From NCBI GenBank assembly GCA_005656395.1, contig SRSI01000004.1, positions 1,550,001 through 1,614,000 on the forward strand: a stretch of 64,000 bases of DNA. Reading direction: 5' to 3'. Positions 1-12,547 of the stretch are shown one piece after another. Position 1 is the first letter of the stretch; each line of letters starts with the position of its first letter. The position numbers were made by a program, and so were the translations under genes. The stretch is from Strongyloides papillosus (Eukaryota > Nematoda > Chromadorea > Rhabditida > Strongyloididae). Below the pieces are notes generated by a model. That model was given only the letters and a program-made list of their open reading frames with translations. It had not been told where the DNA came from and made no database searches.

Positions 1-3000
1 AGATTGGAAATAATAAAGCAATATACTAATACAAATATCACAAAAATTATTCATAAATAGTGTGACTTAAGCAAAAATTATTTAATAATATATTTGTGAA
101 AAGCAACATATTATTATTTAAATAAAATTGAAACTAATAGTGTAGCAATGAAATTATTCAACAAGAATTTAAAAATTCATTTGATTAAAAAAAGTAATTC
201 TAATATAATTATTTTTATTCATTTTGTATAATATATGTAATTTATTTGTCGAAATTATCTCTTGTTTTTTTTTTTAAATTGCATGCTGCAACTTTTTATT
301 AAATCAAATATATTAGTCATATTTAAACTTAAAAAATACTTTATAAAACTTTTATTTAATTTTAGAATATACAGTAATGACGTGTTCATTATAATTAAAT
401 ATTACCAACCTATAATTATTATTTACATCGATATATGGATAATAATAGTCCATACAGGTATATAAACTTATTTATTTTAATATTATAGTTATTCCTAATA
501 TCTATATATACTGTATTTATGTCATAATTATCCCAAAATGTTACATAAAAATAGATAAACAATATTTTTACATAATTTGATTAGATTTTTTTAGACAGTT
601 GTTTATATATATCCCCTCATATATTTTATGCTTTTTATAAAATTGATACTTTTAGGAATAAATTAAGAAAACTTTTTTTCAATTTTATAATCTGTGAATA
701 GAATACTTATTTAATAAAAAGTAATAAAAAAATTATAAAAATACATTATTCAGGTTGTGGTAAAAAATAGCAACAAATGTTATTATAATTATTTAATATA
801 TATCATGCTTTTCACACATTTTCATTATTTTATACCCTACAATCTTTATATATATTATCATAATTTTGATAAATGTGAATAAATTTATTTATAAATATCT
901 ATATTCATTACTCTAGTGATCTCTAATATAATATGCTTAGATAAAATGGAATTAACTAAAAATAATTTTTTTTTATTATAAAATTGAACTATTTAAATTG
1001 AAAATGAATGTTAAAGAGTAAAATTCACACAAAATAAAATGCTAATAATACTTATGAATTTTATTTTTCAAAAATACTAGAAAGAACATATTAAGAAAAA
1101 TGTAAGTTGTTGACTGTTTATTTCGATTTAAACATCGATTTTACCATCACAATAAATAGTTTTTTCAAAAAAATTAATTCTTTTATCTAAGAAAATTCTT
1201 TAGTAGTTAATTAAAAATTTTCGTATGATATTTCTATATTTAGAAACTTTTTGATGAACAAAGATTTAAACTAGTAAAATAATATACAAGTAATAAATTT
1301 TATATTGGTATGAAATAATTTTTTTTCTATTTTTTTGATATGGTTTCAACGTATATAGTATTATATGTAACATTATTATTTATTTGTTTACAAACAATTA
1401 TAAAATATATTATTTCATATTTATTAAAAATTCAATACATTTCCTCAAAAAATTTTCTTATCTTTTATTTTTTCTATCTTTAATGGTATTTTATAATATT
1501 TCTAGGAAATTTGGGTAGGTTCAACTAGTAAATGAATTAATTTTAATTAAAATAACCATTCTAGTAATACTTTTGATACACATGAGAGTAAAAATAATAC
1601 GACTAAAAGAACAAAGATAGTATTCTTACTTTATTTCCCATACGTACTTAATTTAACATGGGATATAAAATAGTTATTAACAAGAATTAGATAAATTTTG
1701 AACAGATATATTTATTACTTTAATTTTTAACCACGTGATTTAGATGATTTTTACTGAAAAATTATTTTTGATAATAACACATTAAAAAGTGTGTGAATCT
1801 ATAAATCATTATAATTATGAATAGTGAGATAATAATTTATTTGTTTAGATTTTTTAGCGATTAAGCATGTATATGAAATCTGATTTTCGTGATATATAGT
1901 AATTTATTATATAATCTATATTTAGCCATTTAGACATAATCATTGTTCTAAAGTTCCAGAAATTATTTGAAATTTTGAAAATGACATGTAAAAGCTTATT
2001 TTAAATGGACACTTATATTTGTCAAAAGTTTAGTTGAAATGCTTCTTATAACTCTTATAACTATCATATTAATAAGAATTTCCCTTTTTTTTCGATAAAT
2101 TAGCCAATACAGTTTATGTATTTTCTTTATTCTAAATTTTCTTCTATTTTTTTATATGCAACCTGCAATTTTAAATTTTTAGATATTTGTTATTATTTTT
2201 AAGGTCTGATAAATTTTAAGTTATTATTTACTTTAATTATTTAAAATCCAAAAATAAAAGCAGTTGTATCAATATTTGAAAAAATCATAACTATTAAAAA
2301 CAAAGTATACCTTTTCTCACAATCATTATTTTAGTCGTTATCGTGTTTACTAAAATTTTGTTATGACAATTATTTTATATAATGTTAAACTTGAAAATTG
2401 CTTCTTTATAACCATAATTGTTGAGTACTCCTTTTAAACGAAATTTATTAAGAAGTGCTATTTGCAGCTGTTAATATAATATATACCTTTGTCTGAATAA
2501 CTAACATACCGTATCACTTGTCCTTTTTTATATATTAAAAATAAAAAACAAAACAGTTCTAAAATGAAGATTGGCATTTAATGTGAATTAGTTAATTATT
2601 TATTATAATAACATAATATATAAGAAATGTGTTGGATATTAACTTTAGATTTAATTATTTGAACTTTTTATATTTATGTTAATAACAACAAAATAAGAAA
2701 ACAAAATCAGTCTCAATGTCATACACTAAAATTTCTAATTTTTGATGTACAAAAAAATAAACAGAAAGCATAATTTATTTTTGAATATATAAGTTTATAC
2801 CTCATGAAGTGCTTTTCATTATGTTGTTTATTTATTCTTTAAACAAAAAATACATTTTTAAATTTGTCTTTTTTAAAGTATTAATTTATTTAATTAAATA
2901 TTTTTACCAAAATATTGGAATAAAAATAGGATATCATCTAATTTATTTTATTGTTTTCAGTTTTTGGCAAAAAAAAAATAAAGTGATTTAAATATATTTT

Positions 3001-6000
3001 TACGCGCAAACATTTTATTACCATATTTTATTCATTTTTTTTGAAAATAATTTTGGTCCAAACTTTTATAAGGACTAAATTAAGTTAAATGGTTATTGTT
3101 TATTAGTCAAACAATTAAATATTAAACAAATTCGTATATAGAAAATTCATACATAAATATTTGTTCATTTTTAAGTCTGTATTTTTATTTAAAATAAAAA
3201 ATTCATATAATACTATCATCTATGATGTTACTACAGCGTCAATTTGTCATAATACTATAATGTTTTGATTGTTAAAAATATTAAAAATAAAAAAAAGTCG
3301 ACAAAAGAAAGTTTTTTGCCTATTAAAATTTTCCCACTTACTTTACTATTTTTATGTTCGAGGTTTTGTGGACTTTTAAATACATTTTTTACAAAAAATT
3401 AGGCAACAAAAGTTCATAAATTTTAAAAATAATTAAATATTAATTTCTTATACGTACATTTCTCATATTATAATTATTTTAATAAAGAAACCAAAACAAT
3501 TTCACAAAACTTATTAATAATTTACGGTTTTGAATTACAAAGAATTTATAATTTTTAAATTACTACTCTGTATTTATTAACTTCCTTATAAGATATCATA
3601 TAATTGCGTATTTTTTTTAATTTTAAATAATTTTTATAATATTTATATAAGTTATTAAAAATTATGTACTAACTGCTAATTCTTTTTTTGAAAGTATTCA
3701 AACTAGAAATTTTAATATTATTCCTTTTAAAAATAAGTACAAAATAATTAAAAACTAATATTTAGTACTATAGACAAAAAGATATTTAAATTTTAATTTA
3801 CATTTCACTACTTTATGATATATAAACTTCAAATTTTTAAATATAATTTAAAAAATATATATGGTAATAATATTAGTATTAAATGGTTTTGTTATTCAAT
3901 TCTCGAGTTAAAGCAATTATAATATTTTTCTAATTAGAATTAATATGTTCATTAATTTACCGGAGATTTTAGATAGATTACTATACTTGATAAATATGTC
4001 GTTATGATCAGCTATTTTTTTTCTATATACATGCATTATTAAATTTTTATAATTTAATAAATAGACATTATCATTTTTTCTTTCTTTATTTTTTCCTTCG
4101 TATCCTCGAAAAAATTCGTACAATTTATAACCTTATTAATATTATTTTTTTTCTACCCTCTTTTATACACAACTCAATAAATTAAAAGACGGAGAATATA
4201 AAAAAACCGGTTGAAGTAATGTTAATTTTGCAAATAGCATACATTTTTGGTCAGATGAATTTGTGTAATGAAGAACGATTAATACTATTATATGAAAAGA
4301 AATTATATTCCTAAGAACTGTTATATATATAAATACATTTATTTAATATCAGACTTTATATTTTTAATACTCATTAGTTGTGGAGCTTCATCATTTTAAA
4401 ATAGAAAATTGATATTAAGAAACAACAACCTCTTGGATTTGAAGGAATATTGAGTAGATTGAATGACATAGACCTTTTTCATTTTTAAAATTGACTAACG
4501 AAATTAAATAGTTTAAACAGTTATAAGGAAAAATTTGAAAAGGTAACTATAGAATAAGATACATTATATCAGTTTATCGTGACACTTCATTTGTTTTTTC
4601 TTCAAAAAATATTTGTTTTTCATAAGAATGATCCCCAGGCAATACGTATTCATTTTCACATTACATCTAAATTTTGAACTTCCGATGTATAATATTTTCT
4701 TTTTTTATAAATTTTTCTTTTAAATATCATATTTACAATTAAACTAGGAAACATATTCTGATTGTGAAATAATAATACGTTTATCTAATATTATTTAAAA
4801 TGTCAATAATGTAATATATTGTGTTTTAAAGTAATATTTAAAAATAAATTTAATAACTGTTTCTTGGGAATTATTATTTTTTTATGTTATCTTTTCTTAC
4901 CGAAAAATATTATTCATTTGTTATAAAGATTTTGTCTTTGATTTCTTATATACAGACCAAAATTTTGGCAAGTTTATAATTATATAAATTTTATTATTTT
5001 TATCAAAATAAATAAAAATCATACAATAAAGACATTCCTACATCCGTAATTTTATGAATTTAATTCAAATTCTCTTTATCATCATTTCCTCTTTCTATTT
5101 TTGGTTATATGAGTTTTAGATATTATTTATATTTATCAAAAAAACCCATAAAATTTTTGTTAATACAAGTAAACTTTTGGTTTCATTTCTATTGTCTTGT
5201 CATTAATTTTTGTTAACATATCTTATTTTGACTAAACAAAAATTCTTTATGCATACAAAATTTTTCCAAATTTTATTGAAAAAATATAATGTCAATTTGA
5301 AGATGTGTTTTTAAATATTTAAGAAAAAATATGTCTAAAATCGCTTGATATGAGACATAATTAATTTAAATTTATCTCATTTTATTTAAAACATGCTAAT
5401 AAGAATCATTATAATTAATTTTCTTATAAAAATTCACACTGAAGTCTCTCACATGTAAACCTAATTTGGTTGCATTACACTTTATTTGACCATCGTTTCT
5501 AAAAAAATGTAAACATTTTAAATAAAAATATGTTTAAGAAGTGTTTTTTTTAAATAAAGCTTTATTTTATTTACCTGATATGTAGGCCTCTTAAATGTAT
5601 TATTTTTAATGCTTCTGTTTGTTTTAATTACTAAATTTGACTGAAGATGAAATATATTAATATAAAAAATATTCCTATATTGTTGTAAAACCATTCATTT
5701 TATCAAATAATTTATTATATTAGTTTACAAACAAAGATATCTTCAATATTTTACATTTGTTTCTTTATTTATAATATCAATTTTATTAGTTATCATCTTA
5801 TTCTTTTATAAAGAACCGTTTACCTGGAAGATAATGAAAATATCAACAGGGAAGGAATAAATTTCCATATACTACATATTATATATATAAATATTCTTGA
5901 ATAGACAATGATTAGTCAATTTTTGAATACCTTAAAAATATGCATATATTTTTTGTTTAACATAAAAAAATAACTTCTTTTATTTGTTATTTTTAACTGC

Positions 6001-7713
6001 TATATATTTTTTAAACATTTCTAAATATTATGATATTTCCTTGTACTTCATGATTTATGGGAATTAAAAAAACAGTTTATTTAAAAAATTTTCACTTGCT
6101 TTTTTCATTGTTTGTATACATAATTGTTTTTTATTTATTTCATACGACTTCAAAATAATAATATTTTTGAAACAATATAATATTTGTGTAATATTAAGAA
6201 GTGTTTTGTTCAGAATCACTTAACTTAAGGCTTTTGTAGAATTTAAATATTAAAATTACACATGCAATAATCTTTTATATTATTTTTGAGGGAGTTATTA
6301 TAAAGAAATTTTTTATGCTTCCACACAAAAGTCTTATATAAATGAAGTTTTTTTCTCTTTTAACACTTACTATGAAAATGGAGTAATGGGTTATCTCCTT
6401 TATCATTACACTAAATTTAATTTACAATTTTTTTAATAATTTTAAATATATTTAGATGAGAAACAAAAATTTATTAACAAATTATAAACGTACAATTTCG
6501 TCCCATTTTTATCACATATAAAATATTGTTTAAAATAGAGTAAGTTATATTTTCTCTCCATAATAATAAATGATTTTATACATTTATTTTTAAAGATATT
6601 TTATTATGATTAACTCATAACTTTTATTCAGTTTTTATATTACCAATATATTTAAGACTGTCCATATGAAAGTAAGATTTTTGAAAATTTTGGTTAATTA
6701 ATTCAGAATAGATTAAATTAGTTACATTGCCTAATCATTTCTATGAATAGGGTACAAGGCTATTACATTTTAATAAATAGATTCATTAATTAAATATTGT
6801 ACTCTATTTTTTAAATTATTTTTCCTTTAACTTTCATTAAAACCTCATCAAACAGCCATTCTTCCTATCATTAATATAAATATATCAATTTGTAACCCAT
6901 CTTTTTTACTGACAAAAATAAAGTTTAAAGATGTTATTATCTTTACGGAGTATTTTCTTTTCTATCCTAAGAAGTACAAAACATAAAATTAATTGTTTTA
7001 CTATAAAAATGATATACATTTATTTAAGGTCCCATGTGTTAGTATTATCTAAAGTTATTATGAATAAAATATATATTGAAATTTAAAAAAAAATAAAGAT
7101 AAAGCGTCTTTGAACACATATATTATATCTTTGATTAAATTTATCTAAATTTTCCATATATAAGCATTTTTTCTTAAAAGAAAATTATTATTTATAAGGA
7201 AATTGTTTATTATATACATAATTTTTCTCCGTAACTTAACTTCAAAAACTTTTTTCTTTTCTTTAAAAATCATATTTAGTTATGTATACCATCATCATAT
7301 ATTTATAAAAATTTCACACAATTACACGAAAAAAAATAAAATTTTTATGGTATAAATATACAATTGTCTTATGAAGAACAGATCGTGACAATAATTTTGA
7401 ATACTCTTAAAATTTTATATTCTTCATTGTTTAATTAATAAACATTTATGTATACTTTTAGTTCTTAATTCTTATAAACTATAAAAAATTATTAACATTC
7501 TTCCTGGCCAAGAATAATATATTTATTACTATAGTTGGAAAAAAATAAATTTTGCTTTAGATAAATATACATTTGATATTTACATCATTATATTTTTTGT
7601 TTATTTTTAATATATACTGGATAGAAAATAATTATGGTTTTATTTTTTATTAATTATTAAAATATTAATTAAAACTAAAGGATATTATTTATACATATAA
7701 AAGAAGAAGAAAG
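1..7713. other. gene-free AT-rich region
   Basis: I see no supported gene in this 7.7 kb. The open frames present are short, rich in Phe/Ile/Lys/Asn as expected from AT-rich random sequence, and lack recognisable domains or splice-linked partners. The last part is presumably the promoter region of the GPCR that begins at 7714. Distant exons of a gene lying to the left of the window cannot be excluded. Confidence 0.6.
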
Positions 7714-9357
7714 ATGAAACTTACAACAGATATAATGGTTATGACAAATGAAGTTCTTCCGAAATGTGATCCTTCAGAGTCACCATGGCCATCATGTTTA
7801 AGTGTAACAACTGCTATGATCACAATAGTTTTTATGTTAGTTGTAATGCTAGTAAGTATTATAAACTTTTTTTAAAAATATTATTGCTCTTTTTCTTAGA
7901 TGATAATTCTCGGAAATACCTTAGTTGTTTTAACAGTTTACAATGATCAGAAATTAAGAAGCCAACGTCAAAATTGGTTGATTGTTTCATTAGCTATTGC
8001 GGATTTATTGGTTGGATTACTTGTCATGCCCCTAACAACGGCCTATGAAATTATTGGAGCATGGAAATTAGGTAATCTTTTAGTGTTATTTAAATAATAT
8101 TTTTTTGATATTTATTATGTTATAACTACAATTAAATAGTATTCATTTAAAAATAAGTTAATTAAATTTTTATATTTTTGAATGACGTGATTGTCATTTA
8201 AAAATAACAAAACAATGCATACTTTATCTTTGTTATTATAGGTGAAATATTATGCGAAATATGGCTAGCATTAGATGTGTTATTTGTAACAGCATCAATT
8301 TTACATATTTGTATCATTTCATTAGATAGATATTGGTCCGTTACTCAGCCATTGAAATATCCACAAAATAGAACTCCTTTAAGGATGTTTTTGATGATAG
8401 GTATTTTATAATTTTGTAAATTACAATATAATTAATAGGTATTGCATGGAGTGTATCTTTGATTATTTGTCTACCCCCAATATTTGGGTGGAGGCCACAA
8501 CGAAAGAAGGAAAGTTGCGCATTGAGTGATGATATTGGGTATGTCTTATATTCTTCATTGGGTTCCTTTTTTATACCTGTTATTGTTTTAATTTTCGTAT
8601 ATTGGAAAATATATAATATAACTAAACACCACTCAAGACAAAGAATCAAAGAACATGAGAGAACAGATAAAACATTAATTCAATTTCAGGATTCGAAAAG
8701 AGCTCACTCATTAGCAACTGTTAAAATACTTAAACAACCTCCTACTTCATCAGAGGAGGGAATGGATGAGGAGAGGAATATGAATAATGATGAGGCACTG
8801 ATCAATGAAAACAACAAGGCTATAGTAGCACCTGAAAATTCAAATGAAAAAAACAAATGGTTTCTAAGTTTAATTTCAAATAAAAAAAGTGCCAGTTTAT
8901 ATTTATCTTTAGATAAAAATAAAGAATCTAAACAAGAATTTGTTCAAAATAATACTGGTAAAAGGAAAAGACTTTTAAAGGCGAAAGAAAGGCAAGCTAC
9001 AATGTTATTAGGGTTAATTTTAGCTGCCTTTATTGGAAGTTGGTTCCCGTTCTTTGTATGTTAAATAATTTTTATTATTACTTTGTTCTATTTATTTTTT
9101 TAGGTTATGTATGTTTTTCAAGCTTTTGGATTAAAAACGCCTGATCTGATATTTAAATTTTTCTTCTGGTTAGGTTACTGTAAGTATAACTTTTTAATAG
9201 AATAAAAAAATTTTAAAATATTATAGGTAATTCAGGAATAAATCCTGTTATCTATACAATTTTTAACAAAGAATTTAAGCGTGCATTAAATCGCCAATTA
9301 AAGAAGTATCATCAAACATTCTCAAGATTCAGAGAAAGCTGTTTTTTTGGTTGTTAA
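7714..9357 (+). CDS. aminergic GPCR, tyramine/octopamine-receptor-like
   Basis: Class A receptor for a biogenic amine, expected in the plasma membrane of neurons or muscle. Six exons: 7714-7851, 7900-8071, 8242-8400, 8439-9055, 9104-9179 and 9227-9357. Phases agree throughout and give 430 aa. TM1 carries GN, TM2 has LAIADLLVG, and TM3 has the amine-binding Asp (about residue 115) and the DRYW motif (132-135). TM5 has [10 protein letters not shown], a serine pattern seen in tyramine/octopamine receptors. TM6 has WFPFF (358-362) and TM7 has [12 protein letters not shown] (ending about 397). The third intracellular loop is about 130 polar residues, and the tail is short and ends in Cys residues. 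The ligand is inferred from these motifs; a dopamine- or serotonin-type subfamily remains possible. Confidence 0.9.
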
Positions 9358-10740
9358 AAACAATTGCATTCTTGATGCATGCCAATATACAATTTCTATT
9401 TTTGTTTAAGTTATGTCACAAATACATTATTGTTTATTTAACCTTATATACAAGATCTCTTTTTTTAAAATAAAAATTATTCTTATTGTCTAAATAGGCC
9501 TGTTACATACACTATTTTTTTAATTTTAAAATTTATGGTATTATGTAAAAAAATATTCATTATTATTTTATTTGTTTGCTAATCCCTTTGCATTTCAACA
9601 AATAATGTTTATTTTTTATTATTTTATTACTGTAGATTTTCACTACTTATTATAAAAGGATTATTTATAATCAGATTTTTCTAACTTAAGATTTAAATAT
9701 CAGTTTATGAAAATTTACAAATATAGATATCTCTATTTAAAAGAGTCCTTTTTAATAATTTATAATTTTAAAGCTTTATTCATTGAAATAAGAGATAGAT
9801 AAATTCTTAAGTGACATTAAATACATCACACACAAAAAGATAATATATAAAATATGTAATACATTTAGGGAGATAAATAAAAATATTGCGGAAATTATCA
9901 TTTTATTTTAAATTTATATATTTTAATACACAATAATTTAATGAGAAAAAATAGTTTTACTTATAATTGTGTTTTAAAAATTGGTATTTTGATGGTAATT
10001 ATTTATTTTAATAATATTTTCTTTTCAAAACTCCTAATAAGTATTATATGGATAAGGATAAAAGAACATAATACTACATCAATTACCAAAATGGAAGTGG
10101 CTCTCTTGCATACAAGATTTCTATTAATGTATAGTACAACAACCACAATTACATTTTATGTATATTATATAAATGTCTGCATTTGTACTTTTACTCCCTT
10201 AAGTTATAAATTTCTACCATTCAATAAATATTAAAAGTTTCTGTATATTTTTTCTTTTAAACTTTATTCTTTGAAAAACTCTTTTTTTTATTATTAATCT
10301 ATGTAATATTATCCTTTTCTCATATGTTTTCTTTAACATAATATTAAATAAAAAATTTCTAATAAAATTACTTTTAGTTTTAAATGCATATTTACAATTT
10401 GTAAATCTTATAAGTTGTGTATCTAAAATGGATAACGATTAATGTATTTACCAATAAATATGGATTTATTTATAAAATATTTTACGCTTATTTATCTATT
10501 TTCTATTTATTATTTTTAATAATCTATTAATAGAGTAAAAGACCCTCAAATGAGATGATATCTTTTTATTGATTGAAATATCCTTTTTTATATGTTTAAA
10601 CTTATTTTCTCATATCAAACTATTTTAAAATTTGTGTGATAAATAATAATAACTATAAAAATTATATATATTGTAAAAATTTTTTATAAAATATCTACGT
10701 GTAGCATTTATACATGTTAATTATTTTTAGTTTATAAGTC
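9358..10740. other. intergenic region
   Basis: Downstream flank of the GPCR and upstream flank of the BTB gene. A 97-codon frame from 9941 lacks any domain, signal peptide or splice-linked partner and is not called. A TTTTTAG acceptor about a dozen bases before the ATG at 10741 may be a trans-splice site. Confidence 0.5.
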
Positions 10741-11379
10741 ATGCAAGATATCATTGAATTTAATGTTGGTGGAAAATATTTTGCCACAACCCTAAAAACA
10801 ATATCAGTTGAAAAATCTAGTTATTTATACAATGTAAGTTATCATAAAAGAATTTTTTATTTGTTTTGCAGTATCTTTTTTTAACATAGATATACATATA
10901 TTTATAAATAAATACAAAGATTATTTTAATATTAAAATATATATTTATTTTTTATAGTGGTACATAGAACATATTGGTGGTGCTCATTTATTAAGAGACC
11001 AAAAAGGGATATATTTTATTGATAGAGATCCCGTATCATTTGGTGTTATTTTAAATTACCTGCGCCTTCGTGTATCAAATCAATTATGGGAGGCTTGTTT
11101 ACCTAAAGATCCTGATCTATTAGCAATGGTTGCACAGGAAGCTGATTATTTTCGTATTCATATGTTAAGAGATCAAGCAATTGCTTTACTTCAAAATTAC
11201 ACAGAAAAAGGATGTGAAAATTATGTTAAAGAGGTATGATTTGATTATCCTACTTTCCTATTGTGTATGTGTAAATTTTTAAATATCATCTAAGATTTTT
11301 GTTGTCTAAGGTTCTTTCAAAAAGCTATAGCTGTCCTCAAGGTTTCCCTAAAGATGATGATGAGGAGGAAGAAGAATAA
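10741..11379 (+). CDS. BTB/T1 (KCTD-like) domain protein
   Basis: Small cytoplasmic protein with a potassium-channel tetramerisation-type BTB domain. KCTD proteins form oligomers and often act as cullin-3 adaptors or G-protein/channel modulators; which applies here is unknown. Exons 10741-10833, 10958-11233 and 11311-11379 join in phase 0 to give 145 aa. The T1 fold is seen as FNVGGKYF near residue 7, a rewired strand ending LLRD, then FIDRDPVSFGVILNYLR and a helical end around EADYFRIHMLRDQA. No membrane segments follow, so it is not a channel subunit. The C-terminus is a short acidic tail (DDDEEEEE). A TTTTTAG acceptor lies just before the ATG with no coding exon upstream, consistent with spliced-leader addition. 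Confidence 0.85.
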
Positions 11380-11551
11380 CATGTTTAATATAAAGAATTA
11401 AAAAACGTTCGCACTCTACAATTACAACAATTTTTTTAATTAAATATCATTTTTAAACTCAAAGGTTTAAATAAGGTTACTTTATTTAATAAATAAATTG
11501 GTTTTTAATAATTATCATTAATGTCTATATAAATACTTTTTGCAAATAATA

Positions 11552-11950
11552 TTAATTTTCTAATGGCAGATCAACCATATAACAGGATGCACCTTGTGCT
11601 GGTTCATAAGAATAAACTTCTTCTAATATTTCACACATAAAGACAAATTCAGAAATTTGGAAAATATTAACACCAACACAGTTATACTCTTGACAAGCAT
11701 CTCTACATTGATCAGCATCAATTATATTTTGAATTTCTGTTATTTTTGTACCTTTACATTCCATAGATTGCATAAGGGTAAATCTTCTTGATCCTACCCA
11801 AGCGTTTGAAGGAAGACCTAAAAAATCAACATATATTTTTAAATTACAGTTAGGTGGCATATCAGGGTTAGAAATCATTCTCTTACGTGGACAACAGTAT
11901 ACAATGAAGATTATTGAAGATAAATAAAATATTCTTTTGTAAAAAATCAT
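11552..11950 (-). CDS. secreted PAN/Apple-domain protein
   Basis: Single-exon gene of 132 aa. The start gives a hydrophobic signal peptide (about residues 1-20). One Apple/PAN-like module fills the C-terminal two thirds: MECKG near residue 64, then a helix with the spaced cysteines QCRDAC, then NCVGV, MCEI and a closing SCYMV. This is the usual PAN cysteine spacing. Such modules bind proteins or glycans in extracellular matrix or on surfaces. No protease or other catalytic domain follows, so it would be a short extracellular binding protein. The gene is convergent with the BTB gene; the two stop codons are about 170 bases apart. Confidence 0.75.
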   Translation of the reverse strand: MIFYKRIFYLSSIIFIVYCCPRKRMISNPDMPPNCNLKIYVDFLGLPSNAWVGSRRFTLMQSMECKGTKITEIQNIIDADQCRDACQEYNCVGVNIFQISEFVFMCEILEEVYSYEPAQGASCYMVDLPLEN

Positions 11951-12547
11951 GCTTAGATAGAAGTCTAACGAATTTTGATTGAAATTAAAAATTGAAATAT
12001 TTGGAAAGGTAATAAAAATAAAGTAAAATGGTATAATCTTTTATACATTCTATAAGCACACCTATCTTACACTAGACAAATGGAATTTTTTATTTCTAAT
12101 ATCTTGTTTATTTTCAAAAACCCATTTTTGTACAAAAGGTTTTTATTACTTTTATACCCACGACATCGAACAAAAGTATGTTTTCAGTATAAAATATAAA
12201 TTTTTATGAATAATATATTTACCTTTTCATTTGGAGATACTGTTATTGCATTAAACCATAAAATTTCTATTCATAATCCTTCTTTGTATTATAAAAATGT
12301 ATTTGTTAACTTTTCTTGAAATGCTATTTTGAAAATCATAATATAACTATTATATTGTCTTTTAAAGAATATTTACAAGACATTACAACTCAGTAAAGTA
12401 CATACTTTATTTTTTATTTTATTGTGATTAAAAAATAATATAACTAATGTTTAAATAAACATTTTTTTGTAAGAAACATATAGTCAAATGTATTATAAGA
12501 AAATATTTTTAATTTTTTATGAGATAATTATAATTTGTCATGAAAAG
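11951..12547. other. intergenic region
   Basis: AT-rich spacer between the PAN gene and the neprilysin-like gene, both on the minus strand. No exon or repeat was recognised. Confidence 0.5.

Noticed and set aside
9941..10234. 97-codon open frame after the GPCR
   Set aside because: Composition is typical of AT-rich DNA; no domain, no leader and no splice-linked partner.
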